Positions 39,468-50,087 of a DNA stretch of 64,000 nucleotides are shown piece after piece. Position numbers and translations under genes: made by a program. Below the pieces are notes generated by a model. That model had not been told where the DNA came from. It worked only from the letters and a program-made list of their open reading frames with translations, and ran no database searches. This stretch comes from Buchnera aphidicola (Protaphis terricola) (GTDB taxonomy: Bacteria > Pseudomonadota > Gammaproteobacteria > Enterobacterales > Enterobacteriaceae), in the NCBI RefSeq assembly GCF_964059145.1, contig NZ_OZ060405.1, positions 186,001-250,000 on the forward strand. The letters run 5' to 3'. Position 1 is the stretch's first letter. Every line of letters starts with the position of its first letter.

Positions 39468-40795
39468 TAACCTATTTCCTTTGATAATTTTATAAAAAGA
39501 TTACCTCGTTCTTCAAAATTTTTAAATTGATCTTTACTACTACATCCTGGAGATAAAAGCACTATATCACCTGAAGTAACTTCTTTAGAAATTAGATTTA
39601 TAGCATCTTCTAATTTTTTTGTATAAATAGAATTTTTTTGATATATTTTTTCTATTTTCATGCCATCTTTTCCAAAACAGTAAATTTTTACTTTTAATTT
39701 TTTTAAATATTTTTTTAATTCTTCAAAATTAGCGCATTTTTTATCTCCTCCTAATAATAATCGTATTGTTCCTTGAGTATTAATATTTGTTAAAGCTGTT
39801 TTAGTGCTATTAATATTAGTAGATTTTGAATCATTAATCCAATATATATTATTTTTTTTATGTACTATTTGAAAACGATGTGGTAAACTTACATATTTAC
39901 TAAGTGTATTAATAACTATTTTTCTATTAAAATTCATATTATCTGAAATTGCAAATGATACTAGTGCATTCTCATAATTTTGATTACTACGTAGTGATGT
40001 ATTTTTCGTATTCATTATTTTTTGATTCTTATAATATAAATAAGCGTAATTTTTTTTATATTTAATATTATAATCACTCTTAAAAGTACCAAAGGTAATG
40101 CATTTTTTATTTTTATTTTGAAAATATAAATTATTTTCTTTAAAATTTTCTTTTAAGTTAAATAAACATATTTTTGAATTTTTATAAATAGATAATTTTA
40201 TTTTTTTATATTGCTCAAATCCTCCAGGATAACGATCTAGATGATCTGGAGTAATATTCAAAACTACTGCTATTTTTGATTTTAAAGTAAATATATTTTC
40301 TAATTGAAAACTAGATAATTCTAATATATATAAGTCAGCTTTTTCTTTAAGCATATCTAATGCTGGAAAACCAATATTCCCTCCTAAACAAACTTTATAT
40401 CCTGAGTTTTTTGCAATATCTTTTACCATTGTTGAAACAGTGCTTTTTCCATTAGTACCAGTAATAGAGATAATTGGATTTTTTGTTTCTCTAGCAAATA
40501 ACTCAATATCACTAATAATTTCAATACCTGATAACTTAGCTTCTATTAAAATAGGTTTAAATGAAGATATTCCAGGACTAATAATAATTAAATCTGATTC
40601 TAAAATCCATTTTTTATCTAAATTTCCTAGTTTATATTGAATATTTTTAGGTAATTTTTTAAGATAGTAAGGTTTTTTAGATTCATCAATTATTTTAGGG
40701 GTTACTCCTTTTTTTAAAAAAAAATTAATACAAGATATTCCTGTTAAACCCATACCTAAAATTAATATTTTTTTTTGTGAATAATTATATAACAT
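39467..40795 (-). CDS. murD: UDP-N-acetylmuramoyl-L-alanine--D-glutamate ligase
   Basis: Adds D-Glu to the stem peptide. The ATG at 40795-40793, sharing a base with the mraY stop (TAATG), gives 442 residues (E. coli 438); a longer open frame upstream lies inside mraY and matches nothing. The N-terminus ILILGMGLTGISCINFFLKKG, ATP site ISITGTNGKSTVSTMV (~110), and VLNITPDHLDRYP are characteristic, with WINDSKSTNINSTKTAL and LLLGGDKK towards the end. Confidence 0.95.
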   Translation of the reverse strand: MLYNYSQKKILILGMGLTGISCINFFLKKGVTPKIIDESKKPYYLKKLPKNIQYKLGNLDKKWILESDLIIISPGISSFKPILIEAKLSGIEIISDIELFARETKNPIISITGTNGKSTVSTMVKDIAKNSGYKVCLGGNIGFPALDMLKEKADLYILELSSFQLENIFTLKSKIAVVLNITPDHLDRYPGGFEQYKKIKLSIYKNSKICLFNLKENFKENNLYFQNKNKKCITFGTFKSDYNIKYKKNYAYLYYKNQKIMNTKNTSLRSNQNYENALVSFAISDNMNFNRKIVINTLSKYVSLPHRFQIVHKKNNIYWINDSKSTNINSTKTALTNINTQGTIRLLLGGDKKCANFEELKKYLKKLKVKIYCFGKDGMKIEKIYQKNSIYTKKLEDAINLISKEVTSGDIVLLSPGCSSKDQFKNFEERGNLFIKLSKEIG

Positions 40796-41862
40796 TAATA
40801 CATCCTTAAAGATATAATTCCTATTAATAATAATATAAAAGATATAATCCAAAATCTAATAGTAATTAAATTTTCAGATATACCTTTTATTTCATAGTGA
40901 TGATGTATTGGCGCCATTTTAAATATTCTTTTTTTCTTTATTTTGAAGTATATTATTTGTAATATTACAGAAACAGTTTCAAAAACAAATATTCCACCCA
41001 TGATGATTAATAGTAATTGCTGATTTAGTAATATAGATATCATTCCTAATGATCCACCTAATGATAAAGAACCTACATCTCCCATAAATATTTTAGCTGG
41101 ATAAATATTAAACCATAAAAATCCCAAACTAGAACCAATGATAGCAGAGCATAAAACACTTAATTCATTTGATTTTTCTATATAAGAAATATTTATATAG
41201 TTACATATAGTAATATCAGAACTTAAAAAAGCAATTAATCCAAATCCAAATGATATAAAAATTACTGGCATAATTGCCAATCCGTCTAGTCCATCTGTTA
41301 AATTTACTGAATTACTTGTTCCTACAAGAACTAAATAAGATAAAAATATATAAAAATAATTAATTTTTATAAATACTTTATCATAGAAGGGGATAACTAA
41401 TTCAATAGAAATATTTTTCGTATTATTTGAACATATTATATAAATAATAAAAATAGAAATGATTGATAACCAAAAAAATTTCCATAAGATATTTAATCCT
41501 CTAGAATTATTATATTTAATTTTTTTTAAATCGTCTAAAAAACCAATTAAACCATATCCTAGTAAAATAAAACAAACATACCATATATATATATTATATA
41601 AATCACAGTACAAAAAAATAGAAATACATATTGAAACAAGAATAAGAAGTCCTCCCATAGTAGGTGTATTTTTTTTATACATATGTCTAATAGGTCCATC
41701 TTGACGTATTGTTTGAAAATTTTGTATTTTTTTAAAATAGGATATAACATATGGTCCGATAAATAAATTTATAAAAAATGATGTTAATAAACTAAAAATT
41801 ATTCTAAAAGAAAGAATGTTAAATATTTTACAATTTAACCATTGATCAATTAAAAATATCAT
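40795..41862 (-). CDS. mraY: phospho-MurNAc-pentapeptide translocase MraY
   Basis: Makes lipid I by joining the UDP-MurNAc-pentapeptide to undecaprenyl phosphate at the membrane. Its 355 residues compare with 360 in E. coli and it has about ten predicted membrane segments. Motifs: PTMGGLLILVS (~68), GFLDDLKKI (~106), NLTDGLDGLAIMP (~185), GDVGSLSLGG (~262) and PIHHHYE (~320), carrying the catalytic Asp residues and the HHH motif. Starts inside the murF stop (ATGA overlap) and ends in TAATG with murD. Its lipid substrate depends on uppS in this window. Confidence 0.96.
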   Translation of the reverse strand: MIFLIDQWLNCKIFNILSFRIIFSLLTSFFINLFIGPYVISYFKKIQNFQTIRQDGPIRHMYKKNTPTMGGLLILVSICISIFLYCDLYNIYIWYVCFILLGYGLIGFLDDLKKIKYNNSRGLNILWKFFWLSIISIFIIYIICSNNTKNISIELVIPFYDKVFIKINYFYIFLSYLVLVGTSNSVNLTDGLDGLAIMPVIFISFGFGLIAFLSSDITICNYINISYIEKSNELSVLCSAIIGSSLGFLWFNIYPAKIFMGDVGSLSLGGSLGMISILLNQQLLLIIMGGIFVFETVSVILQIIYFKIKKKRIFKMAPIHHHYEIKGISENLITIRFWIISFILLLIGIISLRMY

Positions 41863-43225
41863 TTTTTTTTATACTCTTTTATTAAATATTGTATAATAGT
41901 TTCCATTTTCATATTACGTGAACCTTTTACTAAAATCGTGTTTATTTTTTGTTTTAAAATGATTTTTTTTAATTTTTTTTTTAATTTATATTTTTCTAAA
42001 TAATGTTCTCCATTTTTACATATTTTAAAAATTTCATAACTGTTTTTTCCTAAAGTGAAAATATAATTAATTTTTGAAAAATTAATTATATTGCCTATAA
42101 TTTTATGATACATTACGCTCTTTTCACCTAATTCAGCCATATCTCCTATTATTAATATTTTATAACCTGGCATTTTTTCTAGAATTTTAATTGCGATAAT
42201 CATAGAAGCAACATTAGAATTATATGTATCATTAATTAAAATTATATTTTTATTTAATTTAATAGGTTCTAATCTTCCAGGTATAACAGGAGTTTTTAAT
42301 AATCCAAGTTGAATTTTTTTTAAAGGTATATTAATTGAATACGAAAGAGCGCTAGCAGCTAATGCATTAGATATATTTTGATAACCTAAGAATGGTAATA
42401 AAATATCTATTTTACCATTTGGTGTATGCATAGTAAAAGATGTTTGGTGTGCAGATAATTTAATATTAGTAGCGAAAAAATTACTTTCTTTTTTTTTTCT
42501 ATAGAAAAATAAAGTATTTTTTTATTTTGAATTTTTTTTATCCACTGTGATAAATGATGGCTATCTAAATTAATAATAATTATACTGTTCTTTTTTAAAT
42601 AAGATAAAATTTCTGATTTTTCTTTTGATACTCCTAACAATGATTTAAAACCTTCTAAATGTGAATGATAAATATTATTTATTAATACAATATTTGGTTC
42701 TACAATTTTTGAATTATATTTAATTTCACCTGGTTTATTTGATCCTAATTCAATTACTCCATATTTATCTGCTTTTTTTAGTTTTAGTAATGTTATAGGA
42801 ACGCCTATATGATTATTAAAATTATTTATTGTATATATCGTATTATCATAGTATTTTTTAATTATAGAAACAGTCATTTCTTTTACTGAAGTTTTTCCAC
42901 AAGAACCAGTAATAGCTAGTATTTTTGGATTAATTTTTTTACGTAACCAAAATGAAATTTTTCTTAAAGCAATTAATGTATCTTCAACTATAATATAAGA
43001 AACACAAAATTTTATTTTTCTATCGGTGATTATTGCAGTACATCCGTTTTTGATAGCTTCTTGAATAAATATATATCCATCAAATTTTTTACCTTTTAAA
43101 GTTATAAAAAGTGTTTTTGATTTTATTTCTTTACTATTACTGCTAATATTATTTATTATAATATTTTTTCCATATAAATAACCATTTGTAATATTAGCAA
43201 TTTTTTTTAACGACACAGGAATCAT
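41859..43225 (-). CDS. murF: UDP-MurNAc-tripeptide--D-alanyl-D-alanine ligase, frameshifted in a poly(A) tract
   Basis: Adds the D-Ala-D-Ala made by DdlB, completing the UDP-MurNAc-pentapeptide. The gene is split into two overlapping frames: 43225 to the tract carries the N-terminal and ATP-binding parts (AITGSCGKTSVKEM, VIELGSNKPGEI), and the tract to 41859 carries the rest (NFFATNIKLSAHQTSFTMHT, then NDTYNSNVASM, LVKGSRNMKME). The junction is ten A residues on the minus strand (42498-42489), where eleven would keep frame and give 455 residues (E. coli 452). The zero frame reads GAA AAA AAA AAG, an A AAA AAG heptamer of the dnaX type, so a -1 ribosomal shift or transcriptional slippage could both yield the protein. 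Overlaps murE and mraY by 4 bp each. Confidence 0.9.
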
Positions 43226-44715
43226 GTTGTTTTTTCCAATAGATTTAATACTGTTTTTTGATCTGAATAATGAATGTTTTTATTTTTAATAATTTGATAA
43301 TTTTCATGTCCTTTTCCAGCAATAAAAATTATATCATGAACACTTGTATGAAAAAAAACATAAGAAATTGCTTTTTTTCTATTTGGGATAATTATTATTT
43401 TATTTTTTTTTGTACACCCCCTGACGATTTCTTTAATAATTTTATTGTGATTTTCATTTCTCGGGTTATCATTAGTAATAATTATTCTATCTGCTATTTT
43501 TTCTGCAATTCTACCCATAATTGGTCGTTTTTTTTTATCTCTTTCTCCTCCACATCCAAATATACACCATATTTTTTTTTTAGAATATTTTAATTTAATA
43601 GCATTTAATGATTTTTCTAGTGCATCAGGAGTATGAGCATAATCTATAATAATAATTGGTTTTTTTGTTTTATGAATTTTTTGCATACGTCCATATATTG
43701 GTTGAAGCTTATTACATGTACTAATAAGATCAGATAACTGGTATTTCATTTCTAACATACATGCAAATGCTAATAATAAATTTTCTATGTTAAATTCACC
43801 TATTAAGTATGTTGATATTATTCCATTACCCCAGCTAGATTCAAATGTTACATTGGTTTTTTCATCATCGTATTTGATATGAGTGGCGTTTAACCATTTT
43901 TTAGCATATTTTTTTTGTTCATTATCTTTAATAGTTACAGCAATTGTATATTTATTAGAAAATTTTTTTAACCAATTTTTTGCATATTTATCATTAGCAT
44001 TTAGGATTATTTTATTTACTTTATGTTTAGTAAAAAATGAAAGTTTACTTAATTCGTATTCTTTCATAGTTTTATGGTAATCCAAGTGTTCTTTTGTTAA
44101 ATTAGTAAATATTGCAATATAAAAAAAAATATTCTTAACACGATTTTGAATTAAACCATGTGATGATACTTCTATAGTTACTATTTTAACTTTATTTAAT
44201 ACTTTGTATAAAAAAGATTGTATATCTATAATTGATGCAGTTGTATTTTTCGCAGGTTTTAATGATTTATATAATCCATTTCCTAATGTTCCCATTGTAG
44301 CAATTTGATTTCCTAATAATTCATTCCATTGATTAATTAATTGGACTACTGTAGTTTTTCCATTTGTACCAGTAACTCCAATTACTTTCATTTTTTTACT
44401 AGGCGTATAATAAAATCTGTCTGATAAATTTGGAAGTTTTTGAAATAGTTTAAAAAAAGATATAATAGGGATTTTATTAATATATTTGGTTTCTCCATGT
44501 TTTATTTTTTCTTTTGTTTCAGATAAAATTGCTGTGACTTTTTTAGAAATAGCTTCGTAGATAAAATCATGTCCATTTTTATTAACACCCTTTATAGCTA
44601 TAAAAATATCTTTAGGCTGTAATTTTCTGCTATCTAAAACTAAATTATTAATATCTTTTTCTGGAAGATTTTTAACCCAAGGTGATAAAAATTTTTTTAA
44701 GTTATTTTTCTTCAT
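43222..44715 (-). CDS. murE: UDP-MurNAc-L-Ala-D-Glu--meso-diaminopimelate ligase
   Basis: Adds meso-DAP to the peptidoglycan precursor, consuming the product of the dap pathway (dapD in this window). Its 497 residues compare with 495 in E. coli. The ATP site is VIGVTGTNGKTTVVQLI (~112), Mur signatures TIEVSSHGLIQNRV and FTNLTKEHLDYH follow, and the DAP-recognition loop is DNPRNEN (~410), indicating meso-DAP rather than lysine. Overlaps the murF start by 4 bp (ATGA) and lies 27 bp downstream of ftsI. Confidence 0.96.
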   Translation of the reverse strand: MKKNNLKKFLSPWVKNLPEKDINNLVLDSRKLQPKDIFIAIKGVNKNGHDFIYEAISKKVTAILSETKEKIKHGETKYINKIPIISFFKLFQKLPNLSDRFYYTPSKKMKVIGVTGTNGKTTVVQLINQWNELLGNQIATMGTLGNGLYKSLKPAKNTTASIIDIQSFLYKVLNKVKIVTIEVSSHGLIQNRVKNIFFYIAIFTNLTKEHLDYHKTMKEYELSKLSFFTKHKVNKIILNANDKYAKNWLKKFSNKYTIAVTIKDNEQKKYAKKWLNATHIKYDDEKTNVTFESSWGNGIISTYLIGEFNIENLLLAFACMLEMKYQLSDLISTCNKLQPIYGRMQKIHKTKKPIIIIDYAHTPDALEKSLNAIKLKYSKKKIWCIFGCGGERDKKKRPIMGRIAEKIADRIIITNDNPRNENHNKIIKEIVRGCTKKNKIIIIPNRKKAISYVFFHTSVHDIIFIAGKGHENYQIIKNKNIHYSDQKTVLNLLEKTT

Positions 44716-44742
44716 AAAAATTGTTTTTATTTAAATATATTA

Positions 44743-46437
44743 CTATTTTTTATTATTTTGATCTGGTTGAATTTTCATTATTTTTAATACTGATTTCATT
44801 ATTTCACTAAATACTGGAGCGCAAACTGTACCGCCATAGTATTTTCCTTTTTGAGGATTATCAATAATAATTATTAAAGAAAATTTTGGATTGCTAACTG
44901 GTGCAATACCTGCTGTATATGCTATATATTTTTTAATATAAGATCCATTAGAATCCACTTTTTTTGCAGTTCCTGTTTTAATAGCTACGCGATATCCTTT
45001 TATTGAAGCTTGAGCTCCACTTTCTCCTGGTTTAACAATATCTTCCATCATACTTAAAACACTTTTTACATATTTTTCAGGAAATATTCTTTTTCCATCT
45101 ACTGGGTGATTAATTTTAATAATAGAAAGTGGTCGATCAATTCCATAATTTCCAATAATTGTATATAATTTTGCTAGTTGAAGTGGTGTCACCATTAATC
45201 CATAACCAAAAGAAAAAGTTGCTTTTTCTAAATTTGATAATGTTTTTTTTTGGGGGATAAATCCTTTTTGTTCGCCAATTAATCCTAAATTAGTTGATTT
45301 TCCTAATCCAAATTTTAAATAAGTATTAATTAGATCACTACTTGACATAGATAAAGCTATTTTTGATACTCCTACATTACTAGATTTTTGTAATATTCCT
45401 GTAACAGTTAATTTTTCATAATATGAAACATCTTTAATTTTATATTTTTGAATAAAGAATGGTTTAGTATTTATTATTGATTTTGGTGTGATAATTCCTT
45501 TTTTTAAAGCATCCATAATAACTAACGGTTTTATTGTTGAACCTGGTTCGTAAGCATCTGTTATAGCTCTATTTCTAAAATTTTTTGGAATTAAATATTG
45601 TTTTTCATTTGGATTATAAGCAGGGCTAGTAGCCATTGATAATATTTCTCCAGTCTTTATATTAGTTAAGACGGCAATTCCAAAATTGGCATTATTTTTA
45701 AGCACTGCTTGATGTAGTGTTTGATAAGTAATATTTTGTAATTGTTTATCAATACTTAATACTAAATTATTAGGATTTAATTTATTAATTAAAGATTCAT
45801 TTTCAATGACACGACCTTGATTATCTCTTCTTATTTTTCTTTTTCCTGGTTTTCCTGTTAAATAATCATTAAAACTTTTTTCAACACCTTCAATTCCTAT
45901 ATCATCAATATTATTAATTCCTATAAGTTGCGCAGCAATTTTACCAGAAGGATAATATCTTTTTGCATCTTTTATTAAATAAATACCAGGTAATTTCAGT
46001 GCTTTGATATATTTTCCAATTTCTGGGTCAATTTGACGTGCTAAATAAATAAATTTTAAATTTTTATTATTTTCTAAATTAGAAATAATTTTTTCTAATG
46101 AAATAGAAAGTAATTTTGATAATAATTTCCATTTTATATTATTTTTGATATCTATATGATTATGAATCATAGTTGGATCTATAAAAACTGAATTTGCTGG
46201 TACTGTTACGGCTAATGGAAAACCCATACGATCATTGATTATACCTCTCATATTTATTATAGGTTGTATTCGTAATGTTCTTCGATCTCCTTCATATGAT
46301 AATTTTTTTGAATTAATAATTTGCAGAAATATTATGCGTAATGTTAAGATAATTAAAAATAAAAAAACAATAGTACATAATATTGAAAAACGAAAATTTA
46401 TATAAATTTTTTTTCTTGTATTTTTTTTGTTATACAT
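44743..46437 (-). CDS. ftsI: septal transpeptidase FtsI (PBP3)
   Basis: Cross-links peptidoglycan at the septum and works with FtsW. Its 564 residues compare with 588 in E. coli. A short cytoplasmic part, one membrane segment (~15-40), then a non-catalytic PBP dimerisation domain (PRGxIxDR-like [15 protein letters not shown]) and the transpeptidase domain with SxxK (Ser300-Lys303 in GSTIKPLVI), SSN ([11 protein letters not shown]) and KTG (IKTGTAKK). Second gene of the dcw cluster after ftsL; it is the only high-molecular-weight PBP in the window. Confidence 0.96.
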   Translation of the reverse strand: MYNKKNTRKKIYINFRFSILCTIVFLFLIILTLRIIFLQIINSKKLSYEGDRRTLRIQPIINMRGIINDRMGFPLAVTVPANSVFIDPTMIHNHIDIKNNIKWKLLSKLLSISLEKIISNLENNKNLKFIYLARQIDPEIGKYIKALKLPGIYLIKDAKRYYPSGKIAAQLIGINNIDDIGIEGVEKSFNDYLTGKPGKRKIRRDNQGRVIENESLINKLNPNNLVLSIDKQLQNITYQTLHQAVLKNNANFGIAVLTNIKTGEILSMATSPAYNPNEKQYLIPKNFRNRAITDAYEPGSTIKPLVIMDALKKGIITPKSIINTKPFFIQKYKIKDVSYYEKLTVTGILQKSSNVGVSKIALSMSSSDLINTYLKFGLGKSTNLGLIGEQKGFIPQKKTLSNLEKATFSFGYGLMVTPLQLAKLYTIIGNYGIDRPLSIIKINHPVDGKRIFPEKYVKSVLSMMEDIVKPGESGAQASIKGYRVAIKTGTAKKVDSNGSYIKKYIAYTAGIAPVSNPKFSLIIIIDNPQKGKYYGGTVCAPVFSEIMKSVLKIMKIQPDQNNKK

Positions 46438-46525
46438 TTGATAATTATCTTTATTTTTTTTAAATTATTTTAAAATTTAAATATTAGGAATAATATTGAA
46501 TTTTGAACTATTGAATATTTTTTAA

Positions 46526-46771
46526 TTATTTTGAAAGTATTGTAAGTGTATTTTTTTCTATAATTAAATTTCTCCATTCTTCATCTTTTTTTTTTTTTTC
46601 AATTTGTAATTTTTCTTCTTCAGAAATTAGTAATCGAGTTTTATAAACTATAATGATAATAGAATTAGCAGATAATATTATTGCAAATAATAAAATTAGA
46701 TGTATTTTCCAAAATGAAAGAAAATCATTTTTAATAATTTTTGGTAAATCATAGTAGTATTTTTTGTTCAT
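46526..46771 (-). CDS. ftsL: cell division protein FtsL, short form
   Basis: A small bitopic protein that bridges early and late division proteins. It has 81 residues (E. coli 121). A cytoplasmic N-terminus is followed by one membrane segment (~22-45, [19 protein letters not shown]) and a coiled coil containing [14 protein letters not shown], which aligns with E. coli DIEWRNLILEENAL. The protein then ends at a TAA where E. coli continues for ~35 residues, so the distal periplasmic part is lost. A 14-A tract in frame (46599-46586) encodes EKKKK. Its start overlaps the rsmH stop by 4 bp. Confidence 0.85.
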   Translation of the reverse strand: MNKKYYYDLPKIIKNDFLSFWKIHLILLFAIILSANSIIIIVYKTRLLISEEEKLQIEKKKKDEEWRNLIIEKNTLTILSK

Positions 46772-47706
46772 ATTAATTCTGCTGTGCGTAATATAGAACT
46801 TCTAGATCGAGGATTTTTTTGAATTTCTTTATTATTTGGTAATATACGATTTATAATTTTTAATTTACATATTTGAAGTTTTTTTATTTCTTTTTCTGTG
46901 ATAGGAATTCCATATGGAATCATTAATTTTGTACTATTTTTAATCATAAAATTTTTAACGATTCTATCTTCTAATGAATGAAAACTAAGAATTACAATTC
47001 GACCACCTGGTTTTAAAATTTTTAATATATCTTTTAATGCTTTTTTTATTTCTTCTAACTCTTGATTAATATAAATTCTAATTGCTTGAAAAGTTCTTCT
47101 AGCTGGATGTTTAAATCTATTTTTTGATGGTATTGTTCGTTTTATAATATCTACTAATTCAAAAGTTTCAGTAATTTTTTTTTTTTTATTGTAATTTTTA
47201 ATTGCATATGCAATTTTTTTTGCAAAACGCTCTTCTCCAAAATTTTTTAAAACAAAAGCAATTTTTTTAATATCACTTTTATCAATCCAGTCTGAAGCTG
47301 TAATTCCAATTTTTTGATTCATTCTCATATCTAAAGGTCCATTTTTTTTAAATGAAAAACCTCTTTTACTATCTTCTATTTGATATGAAGACATACCTAA
47401 ATCAAATAATATACCATTAACCTTTCCAATAATATTTTGAGATTTTGAAAAATTTAAAATATTTGAGAAATCATCATGAAATATATTAAAACGTATATCT
47501 TTTATTTTTTTTGCTATTAATACAGAGTTAAAATCTTTATCCATAGCATATAATTTACCATCTTTTCCTAATTTTTTTAAAATTTCAGTTGAATGTCCAC
47601 CCATTCCAAATGTGCCATCAATATAAATACCATTTTTTTTAATATTCAATGATTTAATTGATTCTTTTTTCATCACAGGAATATGTTCTATATTTTTTTT
47701 ATTCAT
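46768..47706 (-). CDS. rsmH: 16S rRNA (cytosine(1402)-N4)-methyltransferase
   Basis: Methylates C1402 of 16S rRNA in the decoding centre. Its 312 residues compare with 313 in E. coli. SAM-binding start: [20 protein letters not shown] (~28-47); then [15 protein letters not shown] and GPLDMRMNQ; the C-terminal part has [15 protein letters not shown] and [17 protein letters not shown] 13-A tract (47187-47175 on the minus strand) remains in frame at KKKKI. It is the first gene of the dcw cluster here, as mraZ is missing. Confidence 0.95.
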   Translation of the reverse strand: MNKKNIEHIPVMKKESIKSLNIKKNGIYIDGTFGMGGHSTEILKKLGKDGKLYAMDKDFNSVLIAKKIKDIRFNIFHDDFSNILNFSKSQNIIGKVNGILFDLGMSSYQIEDSKRGFSFKKNGPLDMRMNQKIGITASDWIDKSDIKKIAFVLKNFGEERFAKKIAYAIKNYNKKKKITETFELVDIIKRTIPSKNRFKHPARRTFQAIRIYINQELEEIKKALKDILKILKPGGRIVILSFHSLEDRIVKNFMIKNSTKLMIPYGIPITEKEIKKLQICKLKIINRILPNNKEIQKNPRSRSSILRTAELI

Positions 47707-47721
47707 AGTAGAATTTTTTGT

Positions 47722-47761
47722 AAAGAGAAAACATGGTCATTTATATTTTAACGACCATGTT
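47722..47761 (-). terminator. terminator of the ilvIH operon
   Basis: On the minus strand AACATGGTC (47761-47753) pairs with GACCATGTT (47738-47730) around a 14-nt loop and runs into TTCTCTTT. It lies 51 bp past the ilvH stop and separates ilvIH from the dcw cluster, leaving about 15 bp of upstream space before the rsmH start. Confidence 0.7.
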
Positions 47762-47812
47762 GAATATTATATATTTTATATTTTAATATTAATAATAGAA
47801 AAATAAATTTTA

Positions 47813-48286
47813 TTAACCTCGAGAAATACCTACTATTCCAGAACGAGTCATTTCAATAATTTCTGATATATTACGAATTATTTTAAGAAAAGAATCTAGT
47901 TTTTTTGTTGTACCTGAAAGTTGTAGTATATATGTTGCAGAAGTAATATCTACAATTTGTCCTCGAAAAATTTCAGTAATATGTTTAATATCGTTTTTAC
48001 AGTTATTTGTTGATACTTTTAATAACATAATTTCACGTTCTATATGTGATGTTTGTTCAATTCTTATAACTCTTAATACATCAATTAATTTATATAATTG
48101 TTTTTCAATTTGCTCAATAGATTTTTCATTACCTACTGTTTGTATTGTCATTTTCGAAAGTGAAAAATCCTCAGTAGGTGCTACTGTCACTGTTTCTATA
48201 TTATATCCTCTTTGTGAAAATAGTCCTATGACACGAGATAATGCACCTGATTCATTTTCTAAAATAATAGATAAGATTCTTCGCAT
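47813..48286 (-). CDS. ilvH: acetolactate synthase III small (regulatory) subunit
   Basis: Regulatory subunit of acetohydroxy acid synthase; binds valine and activates IlvI. Its 157 residues compare with 163 in E. coli. The N-terminal ACT domain begins [35 protein letters not shown], closely matching the family; the C-terminal domain ends with [13 protein letters not shown]. The Asn/Gly region that binds valine is largely kept (ENESGALSR), so feedback control is plausible. It is 7 bp after ilvI. Confidence 0.95.
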   Translation of the reverse strand: MRRILSIILENESGALSRVIGLFSQRGYNIETVTVAPTEDFSLSKMTIQTVGNEKSIEQIEKQLYKLIDVLRVIRIEQTSHIEREIMLLKVSTNNCKNDIKHITEIFRGQIVDITSATYILQLSGTTKKLDSFLKIIRNISEIIEMTRSGIVGISRG

Positions 48287-48293
48287 ATTTTTA

Positions 48294-50009
48294 TTAACAA
48301 TCCTCTTTTTTCCTTAAACACATTTCATTCATACCTCCTCCTTGAATTTGCATAGGATAAACGTGCTCGGAATTGTCTATTTGGATATCTAAAAAAACTA
48401 GATTTCCTTCTTTAAGTTTTTTTAATGAAAACATTATATTTTTTTCTAATTCTTCTTTCTTATCTACACGTAATCCAATATGTCCATAAGATTCTACTAA
48501 TTTTACAAAATCTGGAAGAGAATTCATGTATGAATGGGAATGTCTTCCGGAATAAATCATATCTTGCCATTGTTTTACCATGCCTAAAGAAGAATTATTT
48601 AAATTTAATATTAAAATAGCTAAATTATATTGTTTTGCAGTAGATAATTCTTGAATATTCATTTGAATACTACCATCTCCGGTAATACAAATGACAGTAG
48701 ATTCAGGTAATGCGAATTTTACACCTAAAGCTGCAGGAAAACCAAAACCCATAGTACCTAATCCGCCTGAGTTAATCCAATGTCTAGGTTTATTAAATTT
48801 ATAATATAATGCTGTAAACATTTGATGTTGACCTACATCGGAAGTGATATATGCTTCTCCTTTGGTTAATTTTGAAATTATTTCAATAACATTTTGTGGT
48901 TTTATTTTTTTACTATTTATATCATATTTTAAACTTTTAATTTTTTTCCATTCATTAATAGTAGACCACCATTTTTTTAAAGAGTGAATTTTTTTCTCTT
49001 TTTTTATTAGTGTTATTAATTCTTTTAAAATATTTCGAGCATCTCCTACTATTGGAATATCTGCAGAAACAGTTTTAGAAATAGATGTAGGGTCAATATC
49101 AACATGTAAAATAGTTGCATTTGGACAGTATTTTTTTAAATTATTTGTTGTTCTATCATCAAATCTCACTCCAATCGCAAAGATAACATCAGCGTGATGC
49201 ATAGCCATATTAGCTTCGTAAGTACCATGCATTCCTAACATTGATACACTTTGAACATGGTTGCTTGGAAATGCACCTAAACCCATTAAAGATGTAGTTA
49301 CAGGACAATTAATTTTTTCAGAAAATTCAATTAATTCATGACTACAATTAGAGCTAATAACTCCTCCTCCTGCATAAATAATAGGTTTTTTTCCTTTTAG
49401 TAGTATACTAAGTGCTTTTTTGATTTGTCCTTGGTGGCCTTTTTTTGTTGGATTATAGGAGCGTATATGTATATTTTTAGGCCATGTAAATATAGATTTA
49501 CTTTTTTGTTTTAAAATATCTTTCGGTATATCAATCACTACTGGTCCAGGACGTCCAGTTGAAGCAATCCAAAAAGATTTTTTAAAAATAATAGGTATAT
49601 CTTCAGTTTTTTTAATTAAAAAACTATGTTTTACAATTGGTCGAGAAATTCCGATCATATCACATTCTTGAAATGCATCATATCCAATTAATGATAATGC
49701 TACTTGTCCTGAAATTACCACCATAGGAATGGAGTCCATATAAGCAGTAGCAATACCAGTAATTGCATTGGTTGCACCTGGACCAGATGTAACTAAAACT
49801 ACACCTGTTTTACCAGTAGATCTTGCATATCCGTCTGCCATATGAGTAGCAGCTTGTTCATGTCTTACTAAAATATGTTTAATTTCACTAATGTTTTTTA
49901 GTGCATCATAAATATCTAGTACTGCACCACCAGGATAACCAAATATATGTTTTACTCCTTGATTAATCAATGATCTAATAACCATTTCGGCTCCTGATAA
50001 TATTTCCAT
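48294..50009 (-). CDS. ilvI: acetolactate synthase III large subunit
   Basis: Thiamine- and FAD-dependent first common step of valine, leucine and isoleucine synthesis. Its 571 residues compare with 574 in E. coli. The N-terminal domain holds the catalytic Glu ([16 protein letters not shown]), [20 protein letters not shown] follows, and the ThDP motif is [18 protein letters not shown] (~437) ending in NLNNSSLG. The ATG has the best ribosome-binding site of the window, TGGAGG 5 nt upstream. Transcribed leftward with ilvH. Branched-chain amino acids are among those the symbiont supplies to the host. Confidence 0.97.
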   Translation of the reverse strand: MEILSGAEMVIRSLINQGVKHIFGYPGGAVLDIYDALKNISEIKHILVRHEQAATHMADGYARSTGKTGVVLVTSGPGATNAITGIATAYMDSIPMVVISGQVALSLIGYDAFQECDMIGISRPIVKHSFLIKKTEDIPIIFKKSFWIASTGRPGPVVIDIPKDILKQKSKSIFTWPKNIHIRSYNPTKKGHQGQIKKALSILLKGKKPIIYAGGGVISSNCSHELIEFSEKINCPVTTSLMGLGAFPSNHVQSVSMLGMHGTYEANMAMHHADVIFAIGVRFDDRTTNNLKKYCPNATILHVDIDPTSISKTVSADIPIVGDARNILKELITLIKKEKKIHSLKKWWSTINEWKKIKSLKYDINSKKIKPQNVIEIISKLTKGEAYITSDVGQHQMFTALYYKFNKPRHWINSGGLGTMGFGFPAALGVKFALPESTVICITGDGSIQMNIQELSTAKQYNLAILILNLNNSSLGMVKQWQDMIYSGRHSHSYMNSLPDFVKLVESYGHIGLRVDKKEELEKNIMFSLKKLKEGNLVFLDIQIDNSEHVYPMQIQGGGMNEMCLRKKEDC

Positions 50010-50057
50010 TTTTTCCTCCAGGATGCTATTTATTAGGTTTATTCCTATTTTTATTTG

Positions 50058-50087
50058 TAGTTTATCCTGATAGTTTATCTAGATAAA
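50058..50087. promoter_or_regulatory. operator-like direct repeat and palindrome upstream of ilvI
   Basis: TAGTTTATC occurs at 50058-50066 and again at 50071-50079 (13 bp apart), and the second copy runs into a perfect 14-bp palindrome TTTATCTAGATAAA (50074-50087). It lies about 50-80 bp before the ilvI ATG. ilvIH is Lrp-controlled in E. coli, so this might be a relic regulator site, but the sequence is not a clear Lrp consensus. Confidence 0.35.

Noticed and set aside
40796-40852. 19-codon N-terminal extension of murD
   Set aside because: Lies inside mraY; the ATG coupled to the mraY stop gives the family length.
46501-46540. Frameshift in ftsL that would restore the C-terminus
   Set aside because: Reading the other frames beyond the stop gives no similarity to the FtsL end; the A14 tract upstream is in frame. 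It appears to be a true truncation.
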